From NCBI RefSeq assembly GCF_021044795.1, contig NZ_JAJNOP010000001.1: DNA of 64,000 nt. One strand, given 5' to 3'. Position numbers and translations under genes: made by a program. Shown piece after piece: positions 31,711 to 40,537 of the stretch. The first letter of the stretch is position 1, and each line of letters starts with the position of its first letter. The stretch is from Acidaminococcus hominis (GTDB lineage: Bacteria > Bacillota > Negativicutes > Acidaminococcales > Acidaminococcaceae). The notes below the pieces were generated by a model. The model was not told where the DNA came from. It saw nothing but the letters and a program-made list of their open reading frames with translations, and made no database searches.

Positions 31711-32580
31711 ATGGAAATGTGGTTTAGCGAATTTCATACCCCGGACGTGAAGCACAGCATCCGGGTCAACCGTCACCTGTTTTCCAAGCAGAGTGATTTT
31801 CAGCGAATCGATATTTTTGAAACCCCGGAATTTGGCCGGGTACTGACCCTGGACGGAAACGTGATGCTCACCGAACGGGACGAATTTATTTACGATGAAA
31901 TGATTACCCACGTGCCCATGGCGGTGCACAAGGGCATCAAGGATATCATGGTCATCGGCGCCGGGGACGGGGGCGTGGTCCGGGAACTGACCCGCTACGA
32001 CCGGGTGCAGAAGATTGACCTGGTGGAAATGGATCCCATGGTGGTGGAAGCCTGCCGGAACTACCTGCCGGGCAACGCCTGCCGGATGGATGACCGCCGG
32101 GTGCATATCTATTTTGAAAATGCCCTGAAATTCATCCGCCACTGCGAAAATTCCTACGACCTGATTATTGTGGATTCCACGGACCCCTTTGGCCCGTCGG
32201 AAGGGCTGTTTACCCGGGAATTTTACGGCAGCTGCTACAACGCCCTTCGGGAGGACGGCATTATGGTCAACCAGCAGGGCAGTCCCTTCTACAAGGAAGA
32301 TGCCATTGCCATGCAGCGGAGCCACCAGCGGATTGTCAGCACCTTCCCCATCAGCAAGGTGTACCAGGCCCATATCCCCACCTATGCAGCCGGCTACTGG
32401 ACCTTTGGCTTTGCCAGCAAGAAGTACCATCCCATCAATGACCTGGATGCCCCGGCCTGGGAAGCCCTGAACATGCACACCCGGTACTATACCACCCGGC
32501 TGCACGTAGGCGCATTTTGGCTGCCGGCCTTCCTGGAGGAAATGCTGCAGGAGGTGGAGAATAAAGATGCTGAAGACTAA
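31711..32580 (+). CDS. speE: Spermidine synthase family aminopropyltransferase
   Basis: This 289-residue protein has the N-terminal beta domain (HSIRVNRHLFSKQSDFQRIDIFET in short blocks) and the Rossmann-like domain with VIGAGDGGVVREL. Its acceptor-site motif is VDSTDPFGPSEGLF and a GYWTFGFAS segment lies near the end. SpeE transfers an aminopropyl group from decarboxylated S-adenosylmethionine to putrescine. No speD gene, needed to make that donor, is in the window, although a carboxyspermidine pathway follows in the same operon. AAGGAG precedes the ATG, and the 3' end overlaps speB by 14 bp. Confidence 0.92.
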   Translation: MEMWFSEFHTPDVKHSIRVNRHLFSKQSDFQRIDIFETPEFGRVLTLDGNVMLTERDEFIYDEMITHVPMAVHKGIKDIMVIGAGDGGVVRELTRYDRVQKIDLVEMDPMVVEACRNYLPGNACRMDDRRVHIYFENALKFIRHCENSYDLIIVDSTDPFGPSEGLFTREFYGSCYNALREDGIMVNQQGSPFYKEDAIAMQRSHQRIVSTFPISKVYQAHIPTYAAGYWTFGFASKKYHPINDLDAPAWEALNMHTRYYTTRLHVGAFWLPAFLEEMLQEVENKDAED

Positions 32581-33436
32581 TGTAGAAACCTTCCTGGCCT
32601 GTGATACGCCCTATGAAGAAGCCAGAATCGTCCTGTTTGGGGCACCCTTTGACTCTACCACCAGCTTTCGGCCCGGCGCCCGCTTTGGTTCTGCGGCTAT
32701 CCGCCACGAAAGCTTTGGGCTGGAAACCTACAGCCCCTACCAGGACGCGGACCTGGAAGACTGCAAGGTCTTTGACAGCGGGGACCTGGAATTATGCTTT
32801 GGCAGTTCCGAAGCGGCGCTGAAAGATATTGAGGACCGGACTCGGACCATTGTCCAGGACGGGAAACTGCCCTTTATGCTGGGCGGGGAACATCTGGTGA
32901 CGTTAGGAGCTTTCCGGGCCGTACAGGAAAAGTATCCGGAGCTGCATATCATTCATTTTGATGCCCATACGGACCTGCGGGAGGATTATCTGGGGGCAAA
33001 ACTCAGCCATGCCTGTGTAATCCGCCGCTGTTATGATATGATAGGAGATGGAAGAATCCATCAGTTTGCCATTCGCAGCGGGGAACGCTCCGAGTGGGTT
33101 TTTGCCAGGGAACATACGGACCTGCATCCTTTCAGCTTCGGCGGTTTGGAAAAACTGGTCCGGGAACTGGAACAAAGCCAGGTGCCGGTGTATTTCACCA
33201 TCGACCTGGACTGCCTGGATCCTTCGGTGTTCTGGGGAACCGGTACGCCGGAAGCCGGCGGGGTCAGCTTTATGCAGCTGCTGAATGCCCTGCGGCTGGT
33301 AAGCCGGACCCGGGTAGTAGGCTGTGATGTCAACGAATTGGCACCCATGCTGGATGCCAGCGGGGCTTCCACGGCAGTGGCCTGCAAAGTGGTGCGGGAA
33401 CTGCTGCTGGCCCTGGAAAAAAAGAATCTGAAATAA
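32567..33436 (+). CDS. speB: Agmatinase (ureohydrolase family)
   Basis: This 289-residue ureohydrolase has all manganese-site motifs: GGEHLVT, HFDAHTDLRE, a histidine in LSHACVIR, TIDLDCLDPS and GTGTPEAGG. It should hydrolyse agmatine to putrescine and urea. Because carboxyspermidine-type genes follow, it might instead act on N1-aminopropylagmatine in an agmatine-first route known from some bacteria; sequence alone cannot decide. The start overlaps the end of speE by 14 bp (ATG preceded by GGAGGTGGAG), a sign of translational coupling. Confidence 0.92.
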   Translation: MLKTNVETFLACDTPYEEARIVLFGAPFDSTTSFRPGARFGSAAIRHESFGLETYSPYQDADLEDCKVFDSGDLELCFGSSEAALKDIEDRTRTIVQDGKLPFMLGGEHLVTLGAFRAVQEKYPELHIIHFDAHTDLREDYLGAKLSHACVIRRCYDMIGDGRIHQFAIRSGERSEWVFAREHTDLHPFSFGGLEKLVRELEQSQVPVYFTIDLDCLDPSVFWGTGTPEAGGVSFMQLLNALRLVSRTRVVGCDVNELAPMLDASGASTAVACKVVRELLLALEKKNLK

Positions 33437-33464
33437 GCAGGTTAGGACGAAAGGAGCTTGAACT

Positions 33465-34724
33465 ATGAGTAGAGTACTGGTAATTGGCTGCGGGGGTGTG
33501 GCTTCGGTAGCCATTCAAAAATGCTGCCAGCTGGATGAGGTATTTACGGAACTGTGCATTGCCAGCCGGACCAAGGCCAAATGCGATGCTCTGGCTGCCA
33601 AACTGGCAGGCAAAACCAAGACGAAAGTGACCACCGCCCAGGTAGATGCGGACGATGTACAGCAGGTGATTGACCTGATCAACAGCTACAAGCCGGAGCT
33701 GGTCATGAACATTGCCCTGCCCTATCAGGATCTGACCATTATGGATGCCTGCCTGGCCTGCGGCGTGAACTATATGGATACGGCCAACTATGAGCCGGAA
33801 AATACCGATGACCCCAAATGGCGGGCCATTTACGAAAAACGCTGCAAGGAAGAAGGCTTCTCCGCCTACTTCGACTACAGCTGGCAGTGGGCCTACAAGG
33901 AAAAATTTGCCAAGGCTGGCCTGACGGCGCTTTTGGGCTGCGGCTTTGACCCGGGGGTTACCCAGGCTTACTGTGCCTATGCCAAAAAACATGAATTCGA
34001 TACCATCGATACCATCGATATCCTGGACTGCAACGGCGGCGACCACGGCTATGCCTTCGCCACCAACTTCAACCCGGAAGTAAACCTGCGGGAAGTTTCT
34101 GCTCCTGGCAGCTACTGGGAAAATGGCCACTGGGTGGAAATCCCGGCCATGAGCATCAAACGGGAATATAATTTTGACCAGGTAGGGGAAAAGGATATGT
34201 ACCTGCTCCACCACGAGGAAATCGAAAGCCTGGCGGTAAACATTCCGGAAGTGAAGCGGATTCGCTTCTTTATGACCTTCGGCCAGAGCTATCTGGACCA
34301 TATGCGCTGTCTGGAAGACGTGGGCATGCTGTCCACCACCCCGGTGGAATTTGAAGGCCACGAAATTGTCCCCATCAAATTCCTGAAAGCCCTGCTGCCG
34401 GATCCTGCCAGCCTGGGTCCCCGTACCCACGGCAAGACCAACATCGGCTGCATTTTCACCGGCAAGAAAGACGGCAAGGAAAAAACCTACTACATCTACA
34501 ATGTCTGTGACCATCAGGAATGCTACAAAGAAGTGGGCAGCCAGGCCATCAGCTACACCACCGGTGTACCGGCTATGTGCGGCGCTCTCATGATGCTCAC
34601 CGGCAAATGGATCAAACCGGGCGTGCATACGGTTGAAGAAATGGATCCGGATCCGTTCCTGGCAGCCCTGGACCAATACGGCCTGCCCAAACAGGAAAAC
34701 CACAATCCGGTACTGGTAAAATAA
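33465..34724 (+). CDS. Carboxynorspermidine/carboxyspermidine dehydrogenase (saccharopine dehydrogenase fold)
   Basis: This 419-residue protein starts with a Rossmann motif (VLVIGCGGVASVAIQKCCQ) and contains ASRTKAKCDAL, VMNIALPYQDLTIMDACLACGVNYMDTANYE in short blocks, and a GCGFDPGVTQAYCAYA turn. These are hallmarks of CANSDH/CASDH enzymes. They reductively condense aspartate semialdehyde with putrescine (or diaminopropane, or agmatine) using NADPH. The next gene encodes the matching decarboxylase, so assignment to polyamine synthesis rather than lysine metabolism is firm. AAGGAGC precedes the ATG. Confidence 0.9.
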   Translation: MSRVLVIGCGGVASVAIQKCCQLDEVFTELCIASRTKAKCDALAAKLAGKTKTKVTTAQVDADDVQQVIDLINSYKPELVMNIALPYQDLTIMDACLACGVNYMDTANYEPENTDDPKWRAIYEKRCKEEGFSAYFDYSWQWAYKEKFAKAGLTALLGCGFDPGVTQAYCAYAKKHEFDTIDTIDILDCNGGDHGYAFATNFNPEVNLREVSAPGSYWENGHWVEIPAMSIKREYNFDQVGEKDMYLLHHEEIESLAVNIPEVKRIRFFMTFGQSYLDHMRCLEDVGMLSTTPVEFEGHEIVPIKFLKALLPDPASLGPRTHGKTNIGCIFTGKKDGKEKTYYIYNVCDHQECYKEVGSQAISYTTGVPAMCGALMMLTGKWIKPGVHTVEEMDPDPFLAALDQYGLPKQENHNPVLVK

Positions 34725-35929
34725 TGGAACCAAAGGAAAAAGAAAATCGGCCAGCTTTCGCCGGCCTAAGGGGAAACTCCCCAGAAAAAATGTTTGGGAA
34801 TCTGATAACTCCCTGTTATATCCTGGACGAGGCAGCTCTCCGCCATAATGGGGAGATTTTGGCCGGCTTGGCCCAACGTACGGGGGTCCGGGTGCTGCTG
34901 GCCCAGAAAGCGTTCTCCGACTATGCCCTGTACCCGGTGCTGGCCCCGTACCTGGCCGGCACGGAAGCCAGCGGTCTTTACGAGGCCCGGCTGGGGGCGG
35001 AAGAAATGCCGGGCAAGGAAGTCCATGTATTTTGCGGCGCTTACCGGGAGGACCAGCTGGAAGAAATGCTTCGCTATGCGGACCATCTGGTGTTCAATTC
35101 TCCCCGGCAGCTGGCAGCCTTTGGCCCTCGGGCCAAAGCTGCCGGCAAAAGTGTAGGGCTGCGGATCAATCCGGAATGTTCTACCCAGGAGGGCCATGCC
35201 ATTTATGATCCCTGCGCTCCCGGCAGCCGGCTGGGCACCACCCTGGAACAGTGGCAGAAGTGGATGACCCCGGACCTGGTGGACCTTTTGGACGGGCTCC
35301 ATTTCCATACCCTGTGCGAACAGGATGCCGATGACCTGGAAAAGACCCTGCAAGCGGTAGATGAGAAATTTGGCTTTGTGCTGCCCCGGCTGAAGTGGCT
35401 GAATATGGGCGGGGGCCATCATATTACCCGGCCCGGCTACCATGTGGAGCAGCTGGAAAAATGCATCCGCTATGCCCAGGACAAGTGGCAGGTCCAAGTG
35501 TATCTGGAACCGGGGGAAGCCTGTGCCCTGAACGCCGGCTACCTGGCCACTCGGGTGTTGGACGTACTGGAAAACAGTGGCGTGAAGCTGGCTATTTTGG
35601 ATTCCAGTGCCGCCTGCCATATGCCGGATGTACTGGAAATGCCCTACCAGCCGCCTTTGTACGGGGCCGGCAAGGCAGGGGAAAAAGCGGAAACCTGGCG
35701 GCTGGGCAGTGCAACCTGCCTGTCCGGAGATGTGGTGGGGGACTATAGCTTTGACGGGCCTTTGCAGGTAGGCGACCTGCTGCTTTTTGGGGATATGGCC
35801 ATCTACACCACCTGCAAGAACAATACCTTTAACGGCATGCCCCTGCCGGATATCAACGTGCTCCGGGAAAACGGGAGCGTGGAGAATCTGAAGCATTTTG
35901 GCTACGCCGATTTTAAGATGAGATTGTAA
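34724..35929 (+). CDS. nspC: Carboxynorspermidine/carboxyspermidine decarboxylase
   Basis: This 401-residue alanine-racemase-fold PLP decarboxylase has the PLP lysine in LLAQKAFSDYALYP, NPECSTQEGHAIYDPC, LHFHTLCEQ, MGGGHHITRPGY and EPGEACALNAGYL. The substrate-binding cysteine region is CLSGDVVGDY. It converts carboxy(nor)spermidine to (nor)spermidine. ATG 34724 shares a base with the previous stop (TAATG), implying coupling; ATG 34790 (MFGNLITPCYILDE) would give the more usual N-terminus, so the first 22 residues are uncertain. A terminator follows, closing the operon. Confidence 0.9.
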   Translation: MEPKEKENRPAFAGLRGNSPEKMFGNLITPCYILDEAALRHNGEILAGLAQRTGVRVLLAQKAFSDYALYPVLAPYLAGTEASGLYEARLGAEEMPGKEVHVFCGAYREDQLEEMLRYADHLVFNSPRQLAAFGPRAKAAGKSVGLRINPECSTQEGHAIYDPCAPGSRLGTTLEQWQKWMTPDLVDLLDGLHFHTLCEQDADDLEKTLQAVDEKFGFVLPRLKWLNMGGGHHITRPGYHVEQLEKCIRYAQDKWQVQVYLEPGEACALNAGYLATRVLDVLENSGVKLAILDSSAACHMPDVLEMPYQPPLYGAGKAGEKAETWRLGSATCLSGDVVGDYSFDGPLQVGDLLLFGDMAIYTTCKNNTFNGMPLPDINVLRENGSVENLKHFGYADFKMRL

Positions 35930-35940
35930 TATTTATTGTG

Positions 35941-35976
35941 AGAAGCACCGTGCTGCGGCAGGTGCTTCTTTTTTTG
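35941..35976 (+). terminator. Terminator of the polyamine operon
   Basis: AGAAGCACC and GGTGCTTCT form a perfect 9-bp stem extended inside by TGC/GCA, followed by seven Ts. Confidence 0.92.
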
Positions 35977-36032
35977 CCCCAATCCAGGCAGTCTGCGGGT
36001 CTTGAATTTTTCCGGACGCAATTTGTTCAGAT

Positions 36033-36071
36033 TTTACAATTCTTTACAATTCCTTGTCTTTAGTTTTTACA
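36033..36071 (+). promoter_or_regulatory. Candidate Pho box upstream of pstS
   Basis: TTTACA occurs at 36033, 36043 and 36066, with the related TTGTCT at 36054, so hexamers recur every 10-12 bp. This resembles the phased TT-A-A direct repeats bound by PhoP in Bacillus. The array ends 76 bases before the pstS start. Confidence 0.5.
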
Positions 36072-36147
36072 TTGTCCTGATATCTTATAGGCATACCGAA
36101 ATTGTTTATAAGAGTGAAAACTAGATATTCAAGGGAGCGATGAAAAG

Positions 36148-37053
36148 ATGAATTTGAAAAGCAAATGGAAAAAATTGGCAGTAACCGCAATGGCATTGGG
36201 TATTGTGATTGGTGCAATGGGCTGCGGCTCCAGCAACAATGCTGCTACCGACAGCAAACCGGCTGCCGTAAAGGGGAACATTACGGGTTCTGGTTCTTCC
36301 GCCCTGCTGCCTCTGGTAAAAGATGCTGCAGAAGCCTTCAAGAAAAAGAATCCGGACGTAAGCATCAGCTTGAACGCAGGTGGTTCCGGTATGGGCCTGA
36401 AACAGGTTTCTGAAGGTTCCGTAGATATGGGGAACTCCGATGTGCCGGCTAACACCAAACTGACCAAGGAACAAGCTGACAAACTGGAAGACCATAAGAT
36501 CTGCGTCATGACGGTAGCTACCATCGTGAACAAGGACATTGCTGCTACGGTAAAGAGCTTGACCAATCAGCAGCTGGCCGACATCTTCACGGCTAAAGTA
36601 ACCAACTGGAAAGAAGTAGGCGGCCCGGATGAACCCATTACCCTGGTAACCCGTCCTAAGACCAGCGGTACCCGCGCTCTGTTTGCCAAATACGCTATCA
36701 ACGGTGCTGAAGAAGCTTCCAACAAATCCCTGGAAACCGATAACTCCGGTCTGCTGCTGCAAAGCGTAGCCCAGAACAAAGGCGCCATCGGCTATGTAGC
36801 CCTGCCTTACCTGACCAAGAATGATACGGTTGGCACCATCGCCATCAACAACGTAGCTCCTACCCTGGAAAACACCTACAGCGGCAAGTACAATGTATGG
36901 GGTTATGAACACGTTTACACCAACAAGAGCCCGAAAGCAGCAGTGAAAGCTTTCATCGACTACATGCTGTCTGCTGACTACGGCAAGAGAATCGAGGAAC
37001 TGGGTTATGGAGTCAGCAGCAAGATGCAAGTTAAAGACACAGCTCATGAATAA
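36148..37053 (+). CDS. pstS: Phosphate-binding lipoprotein PstS
   Basis: This 301-residue protein has a lipoprotein signal (hydrophobic stretch ending GAMGC, cysteine about residue 26) and the PstS fold. The phosphate-binding motifs are GSGSSALLPLVKDAAEAF, SISLNAGGSGMGLKQVSEG, MGNSDVPAN and RPKTSGTRALF. It captures phosphate outside the membrane and delivers it to PstCA. GGGAGCG precedes the ATG. It heads pstSCAB-phoU with overlapping or adjacent genes. Confidence 0.94.
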   Translation: MNLKSKWKKLAVTAMALGIVIGAMGCGSSNNAATDSKPAAVKGNITGSGSSALLPLVKDAAEAFKKKNPDVSISLNAGGSGMGLKQVSEGSVDMGNSDVPANTKLTKEQADKLEDHKICVMTVATIVNKDIAATVKSLTNQQLADIFTAKVTNWKEVGGPDEPITLVTRPKTSGTRALFAKYAINGAEEASNKSLETDNSGLLLQSVAQNKGAIGYVALPYLTKNDTVGTIAINNVAPTLENTYSGKYNVWGYEHVYTNKSPKAAVKAFIDYMLSADYGKRIEELGYGVSSKMQVKDTAHE

Positions 37054-37978
37054 TGAAAAAGCAGTACAAAGCAACAACTTAATACAGGTGCACCGTCAGG
37101 AAAAGATCTCCCAGGCCTTCATTGTGGCCTGTGGGATCGGGGCGGCTCTCCTGCCTTTCCTGATGGCCGCTTTCCTTCTTGTGAAGGGAAGCGGTACCTT
37201 TTGGGAATTTCACCATAGCGTGTTTGAATTCCTGTTTTCTCCTGTTTGGAGTCCCAGCGACAGCATGGAAGGGGGCGGACAGGTAGGGGCGGCCATGTTT
37301 ATTGCCGGCTCCCTGGTGACCTGCCTCCTGTCCCTGGTGTTTGCCCTGCCGGTGAGCCTGACGGCGGCCATCTATATGTCGGAAATGGCAACGCCTGCCC
37401 AACAGCGCTTCCTGCGCCCCATTGTGGAACTGTTTACCGGTATTCCTTCCGTTATCTACGGCTGGATCGGCCTTACCGTACTAGTACCCTTCCTGCGGCA
37501 GATTTTCCCCATGCCCTTTGGCTTTTCCGTACTGGCGGCTTCTCTGGTACTGGCCGTCATGATTTTCCCGGTAATCACCACCATGGCCGCAGATGCCATG
37601 CTGGCAGTGCCTAAAACCTGGCGGGACGCTTCCTATGGCTTGGGGGCTACCCGGTGGGAAACCATTCGGCAGGTAATTCTGCCGGCGGCCCACAGAGGCA
37701 TTTTTACCGGTATTGTACTGGGTATGGCCCGGGCTTTGGGTGAAGCTCTGGCAGTGGCCATGGTAATCGGCCAGATGAAGCGTTTCCCCACCTCCCTGTT
37801 TATGCCGGCCAGCACTATGACCACGGTGATTGCCAACGACATGGGCGGGGCCATGGAGGGCGGCGAATACAGTGCAGCCCTGTGGGCGCTGGCACTGCTC
37901 TTGTTCCTGCTGTCCTTCCTGTTAATCTTTATGATCCATAATATGCGGCTGGGTTCCAGCCCGGCAAAGGAGGCCTAA
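37046..37978 (+). CDS. pstC: Phosphate ABC transporter permease PstC
   Basis: This 310-residue permease has six predicted membrane helices, a large loop after the first helix (SPVWSPSDSMEGGGQVG), and the EAA-type loop ASYGLGATRWETIRQVILPAA that docks PstB. ATG 37046 overlaps the pstS stop by eight bases and gives the usual PstC N-terminus. A longer in-frame start at 37007 would overlap pstS by 47 bases and has no ribosome site. Translational coupling is likely. Confidence 0.92.
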   Translation: MNNEKAVQSNNLIQVHRQEKISQAFIVACGIGAALLPFLMAAFLLVKGSGTFWEFHHSVFEFLFSPVWSPSDSMEGGGQVGAAMFIAGSLVTCLLSLVFALPVSLTAAIYMSEMATPAQQRFLRPIVELFTGIPSVIYGWIGLTVLVPFLRQIFPMPFGFSVLAASLVLAVMIFPVITTMAADAMLAVPKTWRDASYGLGATRWETIRQVILPAAHRGIFTGIVLGMARALGEALAVAMVIGQMKRFPTSLFMPASTMTTVIANDMGGAMEGGEYSAALWALALLLFLLSFLLIFMIHNMRLGSSPAKEA

Positions 37979-37980
37979 GC

Positions 37981-38853
37981 ATGAACGGTTTAGCACGCAA
38001 GAAAATGATGAACCGGATTATGAGCGGCATCTTTACGGCCGGTGCGGTGGGAGCCTCCCTGCTGCTGTTTGCCTTTATCCTGTTTGTGGTAGGCCAGGGC
38101 GTTTCCTTTGTAAACCTGCGGATTCTCCACAGCATTCAGGATATGTTCTTCAACACCCTGTACCTGGTATTCCTGGCCCTGGTTTTCAGTGCCCTCTGGG
38201 GGATTCCCGCCGGGGTTTACCTGTCAGAATACGCCCAGGAAGGCCGTTTGACCAACTGGGTAAGAATGGCGGTGGAAACCCTGTCTTCCCTGCCTTCCAT
38301 TGTGGTCGGTTTGTTCGGCTACCTGGTTTTTATTGTGATGACCGGTTCCCAGTGGAACCTGATGGCGGGCGCCCTGTCCGTATCCATCTTGACCCTGCCC
38401 CTGATGACTTCCGTAACAGAGAACGCTTTGCGGGATCTGCCACCGGAATATACTCTGGGCAGCTTGGGTTTAGGGGCTTCCAAATGGCAGACCATTTGGA
38501 ACGTGCTGCTGCCAGCCTGTCTGCCCCGGATTATGACCGGGCTGATTCTGGCTGCTGGCCGTGGCTTCGGGGAAGCAGCCGCCCTGATGTTTACCGCAGG
38601 GATGTCTACGGATATTGATTGGAGCAACTGGGACCTGGCTTCCAGTACCTGCCCCTTGAACCCCTTCCGTCCTGGGGAAACCCTGGCCCTCCATGTGTGG
38701 GTTATGAGAACGGAAGCTTTAAGCCCGGATGCGGCTCAGATTGCCGGGGTAACTTCCGCCATTCTGATGACTGCAGTTGTTGTATTTAATGTTCTGGCCC
38801 GGTATGTCAGCTGGCGCCTGGAAAAGAAGATGGAGGGTGTCACCAATGACTGA
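37981..38853 (+). CDS. pstA: Phosphate ABC transporter permease PstA
   Basis: This 290-residue permease has six membrane helices, the VETLSSLPSIVVGLFGYLVF helix and the EAA loop TLGSLGLGASKWQTIWNVLLPA. It pairs with PstC to form the phosphate channel. AAAGGAGG precedes the ATG, two bases after the pstC stop. Its end overlaps pstB by eight bases. Confidence 0.93.
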   Translation: MNGLARKKMMNRIMSGIFTAGAVGASLLLFAFILFVVGQGVSFVNLRILHSIQDMFFNTLYLVFLALVFSALWGIPAGVYLSEYAQEGRLTNWVRMAVETLSSLPSIVVGLFGYLVFIVMTGSQWNLMAGALSVSILTLPLMTSVTENALRDLPPEYTLGSLGLGASKWQTIWNVLLPACLPRIMTGLILAAGRGFGEAAALMFTAGMSTDIDWSNWDLASSTCPLNPFRPGETLALHVWVMRTEALSPDAAQIAGVTSAILMTAVVVFNVLARYVSWRLEKKMEGVTND

Positions 38854-39631
38854 TAACCAGAAGCCAGCAGCTTCTGCTGCTGACCTGATTTTTGATATCC
38901 AGCACCTGGATTTGTACTACGGCGCTCACCAGGCTCTGAAAGATATCAATATGCAAGTAAAGAAAAATGAGATTACGGCCCTGATTGGGCCTTCCGGCTG
39001 CGGCAAATCCACCCTGCTGAAAACCCTGAATCGGATGAACGACTGGGTTTCCGGCTGCCGGGTGGAAGGTACCATCTTGTTTGAAGGCAAGGATATCTTT
39101 AAGGAAGTGGATCCCCTGGCCCTGCGTTACCGGGTGGGTATGGTATTCCAGCAGCCTTCCCCGTTCCCCAAAAGCATTTTTGACAACGTGGCCTACGGGC
39201 CTCGGGTGCAGGGTATCAACAACAAAGCCCAGCTGGCGGAGATTGTGGAACGCAGCCTGCGGCAGGCTGCCATTTGGGATGAACTGAAGGACCGCCTGGA
39301 CAAAAGTGCCCTGGGTCTGTCCGGCGGGCAGCAGCAGAGATTGTGCATTGCCCGTACTTTGGCAGCCCAGCCGTCCGTAATCTTAATGGACGAACCAACT
39401 TCTGCCCTGGATCCTATTTCCACCCAGAAAATCGAAGATTTGGCCTTGGAGTTGAAAAAAGACTATACGATCGTTATTGTGACGCATAATATGCAGCAAG
39501 CCAGTCGTATTTCTGACAAAACCGGTTTCTTCTTCTTGGGAGAACTGGTGGAATTCAACGACACGGAAACGCTATTTACGAATCCCAGCGAACCCAGAAC
39601 AGAGTCCTATATTACGGGCCGGTTCGGCTGA
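38846..39631 (+). CDS. pstB: Phosphate ABC transporter ATPase PstB
   Basis: This 261-residue ATPase has LYYGAHQALKDINM, Walker A GPSGCGKSTLLKTLNRMND, the Q-loop VFQQPSPFPKSIFDNVAYG, signature LSGGQQQRLCIARTLA, Walker B VILMDEPTSALDP and the H-loop THNMQQA, all typical of PstB. ATG 38846 has GGAGGGTG upstream and overlaps the pstA stop. It powers phosphate uptake. Confidence 0.96.
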   Translation: MTDNQKPAASAADLIFDIQHLDLYYGAHQALKDINMQVKKNEITALIGPSGCGKSTLLKTLNRMNDWVSGCRVEGTILFEGKDIFKEVDPLALRYRVGMVFQQPSPFPKSIFDNVAYGPRVQGINNKAQLAEIVERSLRQAAIWDELKDRLDKSALGLSGGQQQRLCIARTLAAQPSVILMDEPTSALDPISTQKIEDLALELKKDYTIVIVTHNMQQASRISDKTGFFFLGELVEFNDTETLFTNPSEPRTESYITGRFG

Positions 39632-39641
39632 GAAAGGGGTC

Positions 39642-40310
39642 ATGATGAGAGACGCATACGTACGGTCTTTAAACGAAATTATGGAAAGTGTCCGGGTGCT
39701 GATCGATGCTTTGGAAGAAGCTTTGAACAATACCCGCCGTGCCCTGTTTACCCAGGATATTGACCTGGCCCGGCAGGTACGGGATGGGGACGGAAAATTT
39801 GATGATATGATCCGCACCATTATGCGGCATGATTTGACCATCCAGGTGCTGCAATCCCCGGTGGCCAATGATTGGCGGAATTTGGTGGGTACTTTCCGGG
39901 TACTCAGCGAATTGGAGCGGATTGCGGACCACTGCTCCGATATTGCTACCTATACGGTGCGCATTTTGGAACGGAATCCCAAGGTAAAGCCACCCGAAGG
40001 CTTTGCCGAAATGTACGCCGACATGCAGTCCCTGCTGGAGGAAAGTTTCCGCTGCTATCTCCAGGGAGACGATGAAAAAGCCCAGTATATTGGGGACCAG
40101 GATGATGTGGTGGATGCGGACTTTGAACGTCTGTTGCCTGTGATGATGGACCTGATCCGGGAAAATCCCGATCTGGTGGCCTCCTATGTGGACTACGTGC
40201 TGATCCTCAAGTACATGGAACGGACTGCGGACCATGGCACCAATATTGGCAACTGGGTCGTATACCAGAAACGGAACCTGTTAAAAGGGGACCGTCCGGA
40301 TAAGGATTAA
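39642..40310 (+). CDS. phoU: Phosphate-signalling protein PhoU
   Basis: This 222-residue all-helical protein consists of two three-helix PhoU repeats with acidic metal-binding motifs (ERIADHCSDIATYTV and ERTADHGTNIGNWVV). PhoU couples the Pst transporter to the PhoR kinase and represses signalling when phosphate is plentiful. AAAGGGGTC precedes ATG 39642, with ATG 39645 as an alternative. It is the last gene of the pst operon. Confidence 0.94.
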   Translation: MMRDAYVRSLNEIMESVRVLIDALEEALNNTRRALFTQDIDLARQVRDGDGKFDDMIRTIMRHDLTIQVLQSPVANDWRNLVGTFRVLSELERIADHCSDIATYTVRILERNPKVKPPEGFAEMYADMQSLLEESFRCYLQGDDEKAQYIGDQDDVVDADFERLLPVMMDLIRENPDLVASYVDYVLILKYMERTADHGTNIGNWVVYQKRNLLKGDRPDKD

Positions 40311-40322
40311 GGAATCAATAAG

Positions 40323-40356
40323 AAACCGAGTGGGCATGGGCTCACCCGGTTTTTTG
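40323..40356 (+). terminator. Terminator of the pst operon
   Basis: AACCGAGTGGGC and the downstream GGCTCACCCGGTT pair with small bulges, followed by six Ts. Confidence 0.8.
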
Positions 40357-40408
40357 TTATGTGGCAAAAGATATGGAAAGCCTGTGAATACGATAAATTT
40401 GGTCAAAT

Positions 40409-40447
40409 TTGACACAAATTATACATACTCTTGATTTTAATATGACA
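40409..40447 (+). promoter_or_regulatory. Candidate Pho box upstream of the alkaline phosphatase gene
   Basis: Hexamers TTGACA (40409), TATACA (40420), TTGATT (40431) and ATGACA (40442) recur at exactly 11 bp, matching the phased direct-repeat layout of Bacillus PhoP sites. No well-spaced -35/-10 pair follows; TATGCT at 40457 is the best -10. Confidence 0.5.
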
Positions 40448-40494
40448 AAGTTTTTGTATGCTATTCCCGTAGAAAAAATCAAACAGAACGCTTA

Positions 40495-40514
40495 CGCCCT
40501 TCCCTGGAAGGGCG
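40495..40514 (+). other. Leader hairpin before the alkaline phosphatase gene
   Basis: CGCCCTT and AAGGGCG form a perfect 7-bp stem with a six-base loop, ending about ten bases before the CAGGAGG ribosome site. There is no T-tract, so an mRNA-stability or translation role is more likely than termination. Confidence 0.4.
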
Positions 40515-40537
40515 CTCAAGTTCAGGAGGTATGGTTT

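Noticed and set aside
30085..32505. Very long open frame on the minus strand opposite speA and speE
   Set aside because: It is antisense to two genes with complete family motifs, has no ribosome site or family resemblance, and arises from the GC-biased codon use of the real genes.
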